The notes beneath the pieces are model-generated. The model made no database searches. It worked only from the letters and a program-made list of their open reading frames with translations, and was not told the origin of the DNA. A program made the translations under genes and the position numbers. A stretch of 40,823 nucleotides of DNA from Eubacterium sp. (GTDB lineage: Bacteria > Bacillota > Clostridia > Lachnospirales > Lachnospiraceae), in assembly GCA_022764165.1 (NCBI GenBank), contig JALERM010000057.1, positions 2,501 to 43,323 of the forward strand, read 5' to 3'. This document shows positions 16,788-24,936 of the stretch, piece after piece. The stretch's first letter is position 1. Each line of letters opens with the position of its first letter.

Positions 16788-17873
16788 TCAATCAATCTTC
16801 TCCATGTACTTCATATAGCTGACAACCATCATGGCAATTTTAAATGTAAGGGCATCGTCAAAGACACGAATGTCCAGACCGGTACTCTTCTGTAGTTTTT
16901 CCAGACGGTACACCAGAGTATTCCTGTGTACATATAATTGTCTGGATGTTTCGGATACATTCAAATTATTTTCAAAGAACTTATTGATCGTGGTCAATGT
17001 CTCATCATCAAAGGTATCCGGAAGCTGTTCACCAAATACTTCTTTCATAAACATCTGACACAGTGGAATGGGCAGCTGATAAATCAGACGGCCAATTCCA
17101 AGATTGCTATAAGGAATTACAATCTTGTCTGAGTAGAAAATTTTTCCTACTTCCAGTGCCATCTTCGCTTCCTTGTAAGAACGGGATACATCTTTTATCT
17201 CATGGATTACATTACCGTAAGATACCCGTACCTGGGACATTGCCTCTGCATTCAACATATCCACCAGCGTTCTGGCAATCCGATTCAGTTCTTCAAAATC
17301 ATCGGATTCTTTCAGTTCTTTTACAATAATGATACTTTTTTCATCAATAGCTGTAATAAAATCTTTGGGCTTTGAGGCAAATAAACTTTTTACCGTCTCC
17401 ATGGCACTGTTGTCTTTTTCATACTTCGTCTCAACCATGAAAACCACCCGCTTGACATCGGTGTCAATCCGCAGTTTTTTTGCCCTGTTATAAATGTCAA
17501 CCAAAAGCAGGTTGTCCAGCAGCAGATTCTGAATAAAATTATTTTTATCCAGCCGCTCTTTGTAGGCAATGATCAGATTCTGAATCTGACTTACTGCAAT
17601 CTTTCCAATCATATAGGCATCTTCACTGCCCCCGCCTGTTACCAGCACATACTCCACATTCTGGTCATCATACACCTTAAAAAAATGATACCCCTGCAAA
17701 ACCTGACTGTCTGCTGGCGAATTGGCAAATTCACGAATATAATCCGGATTGGGGCTGTTTTCGCTGAACGTAGAAGCCAGCATCTGCCCCTCCAGGCTGA
17801 GAACGCAAAGATCAATCCGGGTGATAGCTCTCAATTCATCAATTGTCTTTTGTAAAACCTGACTTGATACCAA
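16788..17873 (-). CDS. CdaR/PucR-type transcriptional regulator
   Basis: This regulator has an N-terminal sugar-diacid-recognition-like domain (about 1-110, TIDELRAITRIDLCVLSLEG, later GKIAVSQIQNLIIAYKE), a central GGDEF-like region and a C-terminal PucR-type helix-turn-helix (NNLNVSETSRQLYVHRNTLVYRLEKL). The open frame reaches 18005, but that extension runs through the msmX terminator and this gene's own promoter. The chosen start is TTG at 17873, preceded by GGAAGGAAG; it gives a 361-residue protein and a leader of about 40 nt. ATG at 17906 is possible but would leave almost no leader. It probably controls the hydratase gene 52 bp downstream. Confidence 0.85.
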   Translation of the reverse strand: MVSSQVLQKTIDELRAITRIDLCVLSLEGQMLASTFSENSPNPDYIREFANSPADSQVLQGYHFFKVYDDQNVEYVLVTGGGSEDAYMIGKIAVSQIQNLIIAYKERLDKNNFIQNLLLDNLLLVDIYNRAKKLRIDTDVKRVVFMVETKYEKDNSAMETVKSLFASKPKDFITAIDEKSIIIVKELKESDDFEELNRIARTLVDMLNAEAMSQVRVSYGNVIHEIKDVSRSYKEAKMALEVGKIFYSDKIVIPYSNLGIGRLIYQLPIPLCQMFMKEVFGEQLPDTFDDETLTTINKFFENNLNVSETSRQLYVHRNTLVYRLEKLQKSTGLDIRVFDDALTFKIAMMVVSYMKYMEKID

Positions 17874-17918
17874 GTCATCACTTCCTTCCTGTCTGTGATT
17901 CTTCATTTCTTTCTCTAA

Positions 17919-17947
17919 ATCATATCGTATTTTCTGCCAAAAATCAA
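17919..17947 (-). promoter_or_regulatory. Promoter of the CdaR-type regulator and hydratase genes
   Basis: TTGATT at 17947-17942, a 17-bp spacer and TATGAT at 17924-17919. It starts immediately after the msmX terminator and supports the downstream TTG start of the regulator. Confidence 0.65.
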
Positions 17948-17949
17948 TT

Positions 17950-17994
17950 AAAAACCAAAAAAGGTGCCAATCCTTTTCGGAAATTGGCACCTTT
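17950..17994 (-). terminator. Terminator of the msmX-type gene
   Basis: A perfect 12-bp stem (AAAGGTGCCAAT with ATTGGCACCTTT), an 11-nt loop and a T-rich tail on the minus strand, 14 bp after the ATPase stop. Confidence 0.9.
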
Positions 17995-18008
17995 GATTTT
18001 CTCACAAA

Positions 18009-19112
18009 TTAGTTTGTAATTGTCAGTTCTGTTTCTTTGTCGAATACATGAACTTTTGTCATATCCAGACCAAATTTAACAGTGTCACCTGTTCTGGAAG
18101 TTGTATGAGGATTTACACGAGCGGTCATGTTGAATCCTTCTACATCGAAGTACAGGAATACTTCAGCACCCAGCAGCTCGTATACGTTGATTGTAGCTTC
18201 AATAGTGCTTGCCGGGAACAGGGAAGCATCGTCTGTTACGTTCTCCGGACGGATACCCATAACAACTTTCTTTCCTGCATAACCGCCATCGATCAGAGCT
18301 TTTGCTTTTTCAGCCGGCAGTCTCAGTGTATATTTTCCAACAACCAAGTCAACATCTTTTCCTGTAACTTTAACAGTTGCATCCAGGAAGTTCATCTGCG
18401 GGGATCCGATGAAACCAGCAACGAACAGGTTTCCAGGAGCATTGTACAGGTTCTGAGGTGTATCAACCTGCTGTACGATACCATCTTTCATAACTACGAT
18501 TCTGGTTCCCAGAGTCATAGCTTCTGTCTGGTCATGTGTAACGTAGATGATAGTAGCACCCAGTCTCTCATGCAGTTTGGAGATCTCAGTTCTCATCTGA
18601 ACACGAAGCTTAGCATCCAGGTTTGACAGAGGCTCGTCCATCAGGAATACTTTAGGATCACGTACGATAGCACGTCCCATAGCTACACGCTGTCTCTGTC
18701 CACCGGAAAGAGCTTTCGGTTTACGATCCAGCAGTTTTTCCAGGTCAAGGATTTTAGCTGCTTCTTTAACCATCTTGTCGATCTGATCTTTCGGAACTTT
18801 TCTCAGTTTCAGACCAAATGCCATGTTATCATATACTGTCATATGAGGATACAGAGCGTAGTTCTGGAATACCATTGCGATATCTCTGTCTTTTGGCTCT
18901 ACATCGTTAACTACTCTATCACCGATTTTCAGTGTACCACCGGAAATCTCTTCCAGTCCAGCAATCATACGAAGTGTTGTAGATTTTCCACATCCAGATG
19001 GTCCTACGAAAATGATAAATTCTTTGTCTGCAATTTCCAGGTTGAAGTCTTTAACTGCTTCAAAACCGTTTGGATAAGTTTTATTAATGTGCTGTAAGGA
19101 TAAACTTGCCAT
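18009..19112 (-). CDS. msmX: Carbohydrate ABC transporter ATP-binding protein, MsmX/UgpC type
   Basis: The 367-residue ATPase energises sugar ABC importers. It shows Walker [10 protein letters not shown] at 37-45, the signature LSGGQRQR near 136, Walker B with [15 protein letters not shown], and a C-terminal TOBE/OB region from about residue 235 (MGIRPENV). MsmX-type ATPases often serve several importers whose operons lack an ATPase. The permease operon at 24.9-26.8 kb has none, so it is a likely client. The start has AGGAGG upstream. The gene stands alone between its own promoter region and terminator. yesL is transcribed away from it. Confidence 0.95.
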   Translation of the reverse strand: MASLSLQHINKTYPNGFEAVKDFNLEIADKEFIIFVGPSGCGKSTTLRMIAGLEEISGGTLKIGDRVVNDVEPKDRDIAMVFQNYALYPHMTVYDNMAFGLKLRKVPKDQIDKMVKEAAKILDLEKLLDRKPKALSGGQRQRVAMGRAIVRDPKVFLMDEPLSNLDAKLRVQMRTEISKLHERLGATIIYVTHDQTEAMTLGTRIVVMKDGIVQQVDTPQNLYNAPGNLFVAGFIGSPQMNFLDATVKVTGKDVDLVVGKYTLRLPAEKAKALIDGGYAGKKVVMGIRPENVTDDASLFPASTIEATINVYELLGAEVFLYFDVEGFNMTARVNPHTTSRTGDTVKFGLDMTKVHVFDKETELTITN

Positions 19113-19425
19113 AATATAAATACCTCCTGATGATTCTAACTGCTTTGTTCTCCATAGACAGAACCCTCTGTTCTGTAACTGTAAACAGTATATCGAAAAA
19201 CCTGCTTTTACGCCATACCCAAATCACACAAATATTTTATATGCCACTTGGCAAATATGTTTCACAGTCCTATTATTATTTTTGTTTTGTAGCAATTTTA
19301 CTAATTTTTTTGAATTTTCTCATACAGATTGACGAATAGTATTTTTAAGCTTTCTTTATTTGCAATTTACTGCTATTTTCGCTATACTGTTACTTATAAA
19401 ACGCACTAAGGAAAGAGGTATTTTC
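19113..19425. promoter_or_regulatory. Divergent control region between msmX and yesL
   Basis: The msmX side has TATACT at 19192-19187 with a poor -35. It is directly overlapped by an ACTGT-AA-ACAGT inverted repeat (19178-19189), and a second inverted repeat, ACAGAAC-N5-GTTCTGT, lies at 19158-19176. These sit where an operator would block msmX. The yesL promoter is at 19360-19388. The rest is AT-rich, and no gene was seen in it. Confidence 0.5.
19360..19388 (+). promoter_or_regulatory. Promoter of yesL
   Basis: TTGCAA, a 17-bp spacer and TATACT, about 37 bp upstream of the yesL start. Confidence 0.65.
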
Positions 19426-20202
19426 ATGAACAATCTTTTTAACCCGGACAACAAGTTTTTCGCCTTTATGGGCAAGGTGGCTGACCTTATGATACTCAAC
19501 CTGCTTTGCATTGTCTGTTGTCTTCCTATTGTAACTGCAGGAGCTTCTATCACTGCATTATACTATGTAACGCTCAAAATAGCACGAAATGAAGAAACAT
19601 ATATCGCAAGAGGTTTCTTCCATTCCTTCAAGGAAAACTTTAAGCAGGCAACTATCATACATCTGATCATGATTGTACTGGGAGCACTTCTGATTTTTGA
19701 TTTATACTTTGTACGTGTTCTACAGCCCAAGTCTGGCGTTTACAAAGCAGCTTCCTATATGTTCATGGCGGCACTGGTAGTCTATGCCATGGTACTAACC
19801 TATATTTATCCAATACTGGCCAAGTTCTATAATACTATCCGCCACACCTTCCAGAACGCAGTATTGATGTCCATCCGTCATTTGCCTTACACTCTGCTGA
19901 TGTTCGCAGTTACCATTGCACCTGTGGCACTGATGTTCCTCATAGAAACATTTTCTTCCTATATCATATTGTTTTATATGCTTATGGGATTTGCTGTTGT
20001 AGCTCTACTGAATTCTTATCTCTTTGTCAAAATTTTTGACCGATACATTCCTGCAGAGGATGACAGTGAAGAATCCAACGAACCAAAAGAAATTGACGCA
20101 TCCGTATTCAAAAATCTTCAGCCTGTTGAGATCCTCGAGGAAGACGAGGACGGAAAAGCGGTGCTCCCCGATAACGAGACTTCCGATACCGAAGCAAACT
20201 AA
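19426..20202 (+). CDS. yesL: YesL (DUF624) family membrane protein
   Basis: The 258-residue protein starts MNNLFNPDNKFF and has about five membrane segments, with the YesL/DUF624 signatures NLLCIVCCLPIVTAGAS and the aromatic-rich FHSFKENFKQA. The C-terminal 50 residues are an acidic cytoplasmic tail (AEDDSEESNEPKE, EEDEDG). YesL proteins are usually encoded near LplB/YtcP-type sugar permeases and are thought to assist them; the function is not established. AAGAGG before the ATG at 19426 selects this start over an upstream in-frame one. It is the only plus-strand gene of the sugar locus and ends in its own terminator. Confidence 0.88.
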   Translation: MNNLFNPDNKFFAFMGKVADLMILNLLCIVCCLPIVTAGASITALYYVTLKIARNEETYIARGFFHSFKENFKQATIIHLIMIVLGALLIFDLYFVRVLQPKSGVYKAASYMFMAALVVYAMVLTYIYPILAKFYNTIRHTFQNAVLMSIRHLPYTLLMFAVTIAPVALMFLIETFSSYIILFYMLMGFAVVALLNSYLFVKIFDRYIPAEDDSEESNEPKEIDASVFKNLQPVEILEEDEDGKAVLPDNETSDTEAN

Positions 20203-20218
20203 TCAGATGAGATTTCAC

Positions 20219-20252
20219 AAAAAGGCGATTCCACTATGGAAATCGCCTTTTT
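20219..20252 (+). terminator. Terminator of yesL
   Basis: AAAAAGGCGATTTCC-type 14-bp stem (arms AAAAAGGCGATTCC and GGAAATCGCCTTTTT) with a short loop and a T-run. The A-run on the other side lets it also serve the convergent LacI gene ending at 20267. Confidence 0.88.
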
Positions 20253-20266
20253 AATATTATATCCGT

Positions 20267-21271
20267 TTATTTTGTTGTGCCACCTTCTATAAATTTAACA
20301 TTTGAACAGATAACATCCTTTGCTGTGCCGCAGCTAAGCAGCTGCATCAGACACTTGACACTGCTCTCTGCAATTTCTTTTGTCGGCTGTTCAATAGAAG
20401 ACACTAGCGGTTCAGCCTGATTCAGCATACGTAATCCATCAAATCCAACAACCTGAACATCTTCCGGCACCCTTTTTCCCAACGCCTTTAATTCTTCACA
20501 AATAACAATCGCAAGATGATCGGTACTAGCGAAAATCCCGTCAACCGAAGGATGCCCCATATTATTAACATATGCTTTTAATATAGAGTTAATCATCTTC
20601 CTGGATCCAAACGAAGAATATAACGAAAACACCTGTTTTTCCGAAAAATCCAGACAGCTGTAGGTGACTTCATGTTCCATACAAAACTCCTCAAATCCTT
20701 TTCTGCGTTTCCTTACCTCGCGACCCAATGAGTTGACCATTTGAAAACAAAGAAGACTTCTTGCTCCTCGCCGATACAGATTTTCGGCTGCCAGCCATCC
20801 ACCCATCCGGTTGTCACTGGAAACACAGGGAATTCCTGCACCGAATCGCCTGTCAATAGACACGAACGGCATGTCACTGGTCAAATACTTATCAATTTTA
20901 CTGTAAGTAATTCCAATAATACCATCAATCTTATTAGCTTTTGCCATTTCAACAAATTTTTCTTCTCTTTGTTCATCATCACCGGACAGACAAAGAATCG
21001 TCTGTTTTCCTTCTCTGGATAACGCATTCTCCAGATGCTGCAGCAAAACAGAAAAATAGGGATTGATAAGATTAGGAAGAATCACTACCACATAATCTGT
21101 TTTCTGCATCCTCATACCTTTTGCCAGCGTGTTAACCTGATAATCCAGTTTTTTTATAGACGCCTCCACCTGATGTCGTCGTTCCGCCGAAACCTTCCCT
21201 CCATTCAGAACGTTAGAAACCGTACCTACAGACACTCCGGCATCACGTGCCACGTCTTTAATTGTTGCCAT
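20267..21271 (-). CDS. LacI family regulator of the GH32/transport locus
   Basis: The 334-residue protein has a LacI helix-turn-helix (TIKDVARDAGVSVGTVSNVL, about 3-22) and a ligand-binding domain (YVVVILPNLINPYFSVLLQ, VSIDRRFG, later VVGFDGL). GGAGG before the ATG at 21271 selects this start over longer frames. It is adjacent to the GH32 gene and close to the transporter genes, and probably controls sugar use. A 25-bp palindrome over its own transcription start (21314-21338) suggests it represses itself. The ligand is likely a sugar or sugar phosphate from the GH32 substrate. Confidence 0.92.
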   Translation of the reverse strand: MATIKDVARDAGVSVGTVSNVLNGGKVSAERRHQVEASIKKLDYQVNTLAKGMRMQKTDYVVVILPNLINPYFSVLLQHLENALSREGKQTILCLSGDDEQREEKFVEMAKANKIDGIIGITYSKIDKYLTSDMPFVSIDRRFGAGIPCVSSDNRMGGWLAAENLYRRGARSLLCFQMVNSLGREVRKRRKGFEEFCMEHEVTYSCLDFSEKQVFSLYSSFGSRKMINSILKAYVNNMGHPSVDGIFASTDHLAIVICEELKALGKRVPEDVQVVGFDGLRMLNQAEPLVSSIEQPTKEIAESSVKCLMQLLSCGTAKDVICSNVKFIEGGTTK

Positions 21272-21313
21272 TTGTTGCATACCCTCCAAATACTTAAAAA
21301 CACAAAAACACCT

Positions 21314-21338
21314 TTGGTTCAAAATATTTTTGAACCAA
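21314..21338. promoter_or_regulatory. Perfect palindromic operator at the LacI gene
   Basis: Two 11-bp arms, TTGGTTCAAAA and TTTTGAACCAA, are separated by TAT. The site lies at the expected transcription start, 4 bp downstream of the -10 box at 21343-21348 and 42 bp before the start codon. Its size, symmetry and position fit an autoregulatory LacI-type operator. Confidence 0.75.
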
Positions 21339-21342
21339 CCTT

Positions 21343-21372
21343 ATCATACAACAAATGAGACTCATCAATCAA
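21343..21372 (-). promoter_or_regulatory. Promoter of the second LacI gene
   Basis: TTGATT at 21372-21367, an 18-bp spacer and TATGAT at 21348-21343. Confidence 0.6.
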
Positions 21373-21389
21373 GAGGTCATCATTTTTTT

Positions 21390-21449
21390 CACAAAAAATA
21401 AGCAAGCCACACAACAGGATCCAGTAAATTCATCTGTTGTGTGACTTGC
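21390..21449 (-). terminator. Terminator of the GH32 gene
   Basis: A 16-bp stem with one mismatch (arms GCAAGCCACACAACAG and CTGTTGTGTGACTTGC), a 16-nt loop and TTATTTTTTG downstream on the minus strand, 11 bp after the GH32 stop. Confidence 0.88.
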
Positions 21450-21459
21450 ATTTATCTAC

Positions 21460-22851
21460 TTATTTTAACAAATACATCTCTGCCTGAAGATCACCTTCCA
21501 GACGAACTTTTCTATACGGCACGTCAGGGTATACTGCTGCTGAAGCCACTTCCAGACCTCCATCTGCAAACACTTCCAAATAGGAAACATCAAATAAGAT
21601 TTCCATGTTGATATCTCCTTTTGCAAGGCGAGCCGTTTTGCTCACACTGAACTCTTCCCGACAAAAATCTTCTGAGAAGTTTCTTTCACCTGCATGGGTA
21701 CGATCTACACAGATAGAATCTTCAGCCACATCTATGACAACATACTGTCCGACTTCATTCTCCAGTATAACCTTTCCTTTATTTCCTTTAATCTTCAGCC
21801 CAAAACTTTCAGTAAGAAGAGAAGCACCACTTGCAATTGGATAAGTTCCTGCACGGAGTGCATCAATACCAAAAGGAACTGTCCGCAGACGATATCCTTC
21901 TTCCGTTTTAACCAAAGACATTTCTCTTGCAATTGTCATCATTCCGGCATACTCACCGGTAGGAACATCATTCGCATATTTCGGATTCACACCCCAGCCA
22001 AAGAAAATTGGCTTGTCATAATTATTGTAGGTAATACCTGCATAATTATCAAATCCAAAATCAATCCACAATGGTTCTTCTGTAGGCTGTGTACAACGGA
22101 AAGTATCCCCATCAAAATCACCCACAAAATACTGTGTATTTGCTCTTCCCTGTGTTCCCGGATGTATCATGCTGACAAGAACAACCCATTTTTCCCCATC
22201 TTCTGTCTCAACAGGGAAAAGATCGGTACACTCCCAAACTGTCGGAACCTTATTCACTCCAGGACCAAATTCTCCTGTTTTTTCCCACACTTTCATATTT
22301 TTTGATGCATAGATATGGCAGCGGTCTTCTGCAGCCATCACCATACTCCAGCAATCTTTCTTTTTGTTCCAGAATACTTTCGGATCACGGAAATCACGAA
22401 GTCCCGGATTTTTAATTACCGGATTGCCATAATATTTTTCAAAATGAAGTCCTCCATCAAGGCTGTAGGCAATACTTTGGGATTCCAGATGATTCTCCAT
22501 ATTATGGCTGGTATACATTGCTACAAGCGGATACTTTTTTTCTTCCCCAAATTTTTCATGATGGGTTCCGAATCCAGTCGTATTGTTTTTATCCGCTACA
22601 AGGCTTCCTGAATAGATACATCCTATCTCATCCGGATATAAGGCAATCGGAAGATGCTCCCAGTGAAGCAGATCCTTACTCACAGCATGTCCCCAGTGCA
22701 TAGGACCCCAAAATGCATTTTCCGGATAATGCTGATAATACAGATGCCATGTTCCATCAAGGTAAAGAAGGCCGTTAGGATCATTATTCCAATTTTTCTG
22801 CGGTGTGAAATGTATTTTGGGTCTAAAATCGCGCTTTCCTTTTGTGCTCAT
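21460..22851 (-). CDS. Glycoside hydrolase family 32 (sucrose/fructan fructosidase)
   Basis: The 463-residue enzyme has the GH32 signatures: WNNDPNG with nucleophile Asp24, FRDPKVFW with the transition-state Asp156, and WECTD with acid/base Glu207. The N-terminal five-bladed propeller is followed by a C-terminal beta-sandwich from about 325. There is no signal peptide, so it acts inside the cell on imported or phosphorylated sucrose or short fructo-oligosaccharides. GGAGG precedes the ATG. It lies downstream of the binding-protein gene on the same strand across a 207-bp gap with hairpins. No PTS gene is near, so hydrolysis of ABC-imported oligosaccharides is favoured over sucrose 6-phosphate. 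Confidence 0.93.
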   Translation of the reverse strand: MSTKGKRDFRPKIHFTPQKNWNNDPNGLLYLDGTWHLYYQHYPENAFWGPMHWGHAVSKDLLHWEHLPIALYPDEIGCIYSGSLVADKNNTTGFGTHHEKFGEEKKYPLVAMYTSHNMENHLESQSIAYSLDGGLHFEKYYGNPVIKNPGLRDFRDPKVFWNKKKDCWSMVMAAEDRCHIYASKNMKVWEKTGEFGPGVNKVPTVWECTDLFPVETEDGEKWVVLVSMIHPGTQGRANTQYFVGDFDGDTFRCTQPTEEPLWIDFGFDNYAGITYNNYDKPIFFGWGVNPKYANDVPTGEYAGMMTIAREMSLVKTEEGYRLRTVPFGIDALRAGTYPIASGASLLTESFGLKIKGNKGKVILENEVGQYVVIDVAEDSICVDRTHAGERNFSEDFCREEFSVSKTARLAKGDINMEILFDVSYLEVFADGGLEVASAAVYPDVPYRKVRLEGDLQAEMYLLK

Positions 22852-22925
22852 AATTCATGTCCTCCAACAATTATTTTCTGAATTTTTCAACCAAGTGCTT
22901 CAATTACGCCTCGGCGTACTTGCTG

Positions 22926-22956
22926 CGAGGTGGATTCTTATCTTCTTTCAAGATAA
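22926..22956 (-). repeat. Dispersed hairpin repeat, copy C
   Basis: Third copy, 31 bp, with the same stem and loop as copy A (TTATCTTGAAAGAAGATAA on the minus strand) and one base missing plus one changed in the CCACCTCG part. On the minus strand it is followed by CAAGTACGCCGAGGCGTA, which contains a small TACGCC-GA-GGCGTA hairpin. It lies between the binding-protein gene and GH32. Confidence 0.8.
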
Positions 22957-22973
22957 AAGCGTTTCTAAGACAG

Positions 22974-23005
22974 CATATGGCCATGTAAATAATACATGAC
23001 CATAC
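22974..23005 (-). terminator. Hairpin after the binding-protein gene
   Basis: A 13-bp stem (GTATGGTCATGTA with TACATGGCCATAT on the minus strand) and a 5-nt loop, 54 bp after the binding-protein stop. No U-run follows, so it is more likely an mRNA 3'-end barrier that allows some read-through to GH32. Confidence 0.55.
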
Positions 23006-23058
23006 ACCTTCTACCTTCTATTTAATTAGTGGTGCCATTCTTCTCAAGAACGTACTTC

Positions 23059-24846
23059 TTATTGAATAGCTGCATTTGCACGGTCATAAGCTGTCTGGTA
23101 AATGTTAACGATATCATTTACTCCGGCACCTTCCAGCTCGCTGATATAAGCATCCCAGCTTTCCTGACTAAATCCTGTAGTTACCCATGTATTAATATAA
23201 CGGTCTACAATATCAGATACCGGCGGCTGAATCTGAGCCAGTCTCTGAAGCTCTTCCTGTGTCATCTGTACACGAGGAATAGTCTCATACTCTGCCAGGA
23301 TATCTTCTTTTCCGTTTTCTCTCTGCATTTCCAGAAGTTTAACAGCATCAAATGCATATCCACAATATTTCTCATAGTACTCATCTTTTACAATGAAGGA
23401 ACCACGGCAAGGAGTGGAGTTTACACGTGCATCACCAAAGTTGCTGTAATCCGGGTTTGCACCTACGTAGTTACCATCTTCATCAAGTGGAGTACGGATG
23501 ATTCCGTTTTCATCTTCTGCATAGTTGTACGGTCCCCAGTTACCTGTTACGGAAATAACCGGATCACTTACCAGATAATCAACAAATCTTGCAACAACGT
23601 GCGGGAATTTACAGGTTGTAGTGATTGCTGTGTTGGAAGAATCCTGCAGCTGAGAATAGTTAACTGCAAATCCTGTCTTACCAGCTTCGCCTTCCAGTCT
23701 CGGAACTGCTACATATTCATCATGTACATCCAGGTTTGTGATTTCCTGATCGCCCCATACACCGAAAGAACCAATTCTTGCTACATCTTCTTTAATCAGA
23801 GACTGTTTGAAAGAAGCACTTTCATCTGCCTCGAAGGAACCATTCCAGATCAGGCCTTCGTTATACAGCATATTGAAGAATTCTGCTGTTTTACCAAAAG
23901 CTTCATCCATAGCAGTAAACTGAACTTTTCCATCAACGATTCTCAGATGGTCAGCATACTGATTACCTCCACAGTAAGAGTCAGCACATCCAAATGCACC
24001 TGTGAAACGATAGAACAGGTTGTAGGATCCGAATGTATCAGTTGCGCCAAACCATGTAGCCATTGGAATTTCATCATCCACACCATTGCCATTCAGGTCT
24101 CCGCCGTCACGGAAAGCTTTCAGACAATCAACCCACTCATCAACAGTTGTAGGAACATCTTTTCCAACTTTGTCCAGCCATGTTTTGTTAATCACGAATG
24201 GTCCAGGTGTCAGAACCAGTCCATACATTTCTTCTACATATGGGAAACCATAAGTATGTCCGTCAGGAGCTGTGATTTCCATCTGATACTGTGGATTTTC
24301 ATCCAGGAATGCTTTCAGGTTCGGCATGTAATCTGCAACCAGCTGTTCTGTCGGCAGGAATACTTCCTGGTTTGCATACTGTACTGTAATATTACCGGAT
24401 TTACCATCACCAAAGTTCCAGAATACATCCGGAAGATCATCTCCACCGGCAAGCAGCAGGTTGATCTTTTCCTGAGCACCATCAAGCGGAATCTTCTGCC
24501 AGTCAAATGCTACACCTGTAGCTTCTTCCCACTGTTTGCAGGCTTCAAGTTCTGCCGGCTCAACAACACGGTCTGGAGAGTTTACCAACAGCATGGTGAT
24601 CTTTCCGTATTTTTCCTCAAAAGCTTTCTGATCTTTGATAATCGGAAGAGTTCCATCCAGCTGGATGATTCCGGCATCCACAGCTTCCTGTTCTTCCGGA
24701 GTCAGCTCGGTAGCGCCTGCAGTAGAACCACCTTCTGAAGAACCGCTGTCTGCGGATCCTCCGTCACTCTTTCCACCGCCGCAGGCTGTCAGCATACTTG
24801 TTGCCATGATACCTGTCAAAAGCAGAGCGATTACTTTTCTCTTCAT
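23059..24846 (-). CDS. Sugar ABC transporter substrate-binding lipoprotein
   Basis: The 595-residue protein starts with a lipoprotein signal (basic start, hydrophobic core, lipobox LTAC with Cys22) followed by a Gly/Ser-rich linker. The mature part has the features of the large LplA/YtcQ-type binding proteins that pair with LplB and YtcP permeases: PDVFWNFGDG, LVADYMPNLKAFLDENPQY, TYGFPYVEEMYG and an EF-hand-like DLNGNGVDDE at about 243-252 that may bind calcium. AAGGAGG precedes the start. It is encoded directly after the two permeases, with a hairpin in the gap. The substrate is probably an oligofructoside or related oligosaccharide, judged only by the GH32 neighbour. Confidence 0.93.
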   Translation of the reverse strand: MKRKVIALLLTGIMATSMLTACGGGKSDGGSADSGSSEGGSTAGATELTPEEQEAVDAGIIQLDGTLPIIKDQKAFEEKYGKITMLLVNSPDRVVEPAELEACKQWEEATGVAFDWQKIPLDGAQEKINLLLAGGDDLPDVFWNFGDGKSGNITVQYANQEVFLPTEQLVADYMPNLKAFLDENPQYQMEITAPDGHTYGFPYVEEMYGLVLTPGPFVINKTWLDKVGKDVPTTVDEWVDCLKAFRDGGDLNGNGVDDEIPMATWFGATDTFGSYNLFYRFTGAFGCADSYCGGNQYADHLRIVDGKVQFTAMDEAFGKTAEFFNMLYNEGLIWNGSFEADESASFKQSLIKEDVARIGSFGVWGDQEITNLDVHDEYVAVPRLEGEAGKTGFAVNYSQLQDSSNTAITTTCKFPHVVARFVDYLVSDPVISVTGNWGPYNYAEDENGIIRTPLDEDGNYVGANPDYSNFGDARVNSTPCRGSFIVKDEYYEKYCGYAFDAVKLLEMQRENGKEDILAEYETIPRVQMTQEELQRLAQIQPPVSDIVDRYINTWVTTGFSQESWDAYISELEGAGVNDIVNIYQTAYDRANAAIQ

Positions 24847-24880
24847 GTTTCATTTCCTCCTTAATAGTTGTATTCCTACA

Positions 24881-24905
24881 GCTGCAAAATCTCATTTACT
24901 GCAGC
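24881..24905 (-). other. Intercistronic hairpin between permease and binding-protein genes
   Basis: GCTGCA and TGCAGC arms pair across a 13-nt loop in the 90-bp gap before the binding-protein gene. Such hairpins often protect the binding-protein message so that it is made in excess over permeases. Confidence 0.45.
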
Positions 24906-24936
24906 CAAAAGGGTTCATTATAAATTTTAGTAAAAA

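Noticed and set aside
23029-24738. 569-codon open frame on the plus strand antisense to the binding-protein gene
   Set aside because: Composition is Cys/Ile/Phe/Ser-rich with no domain, and the minus-strand gene has a lipoprotein signal, ribosome site and family motifs.
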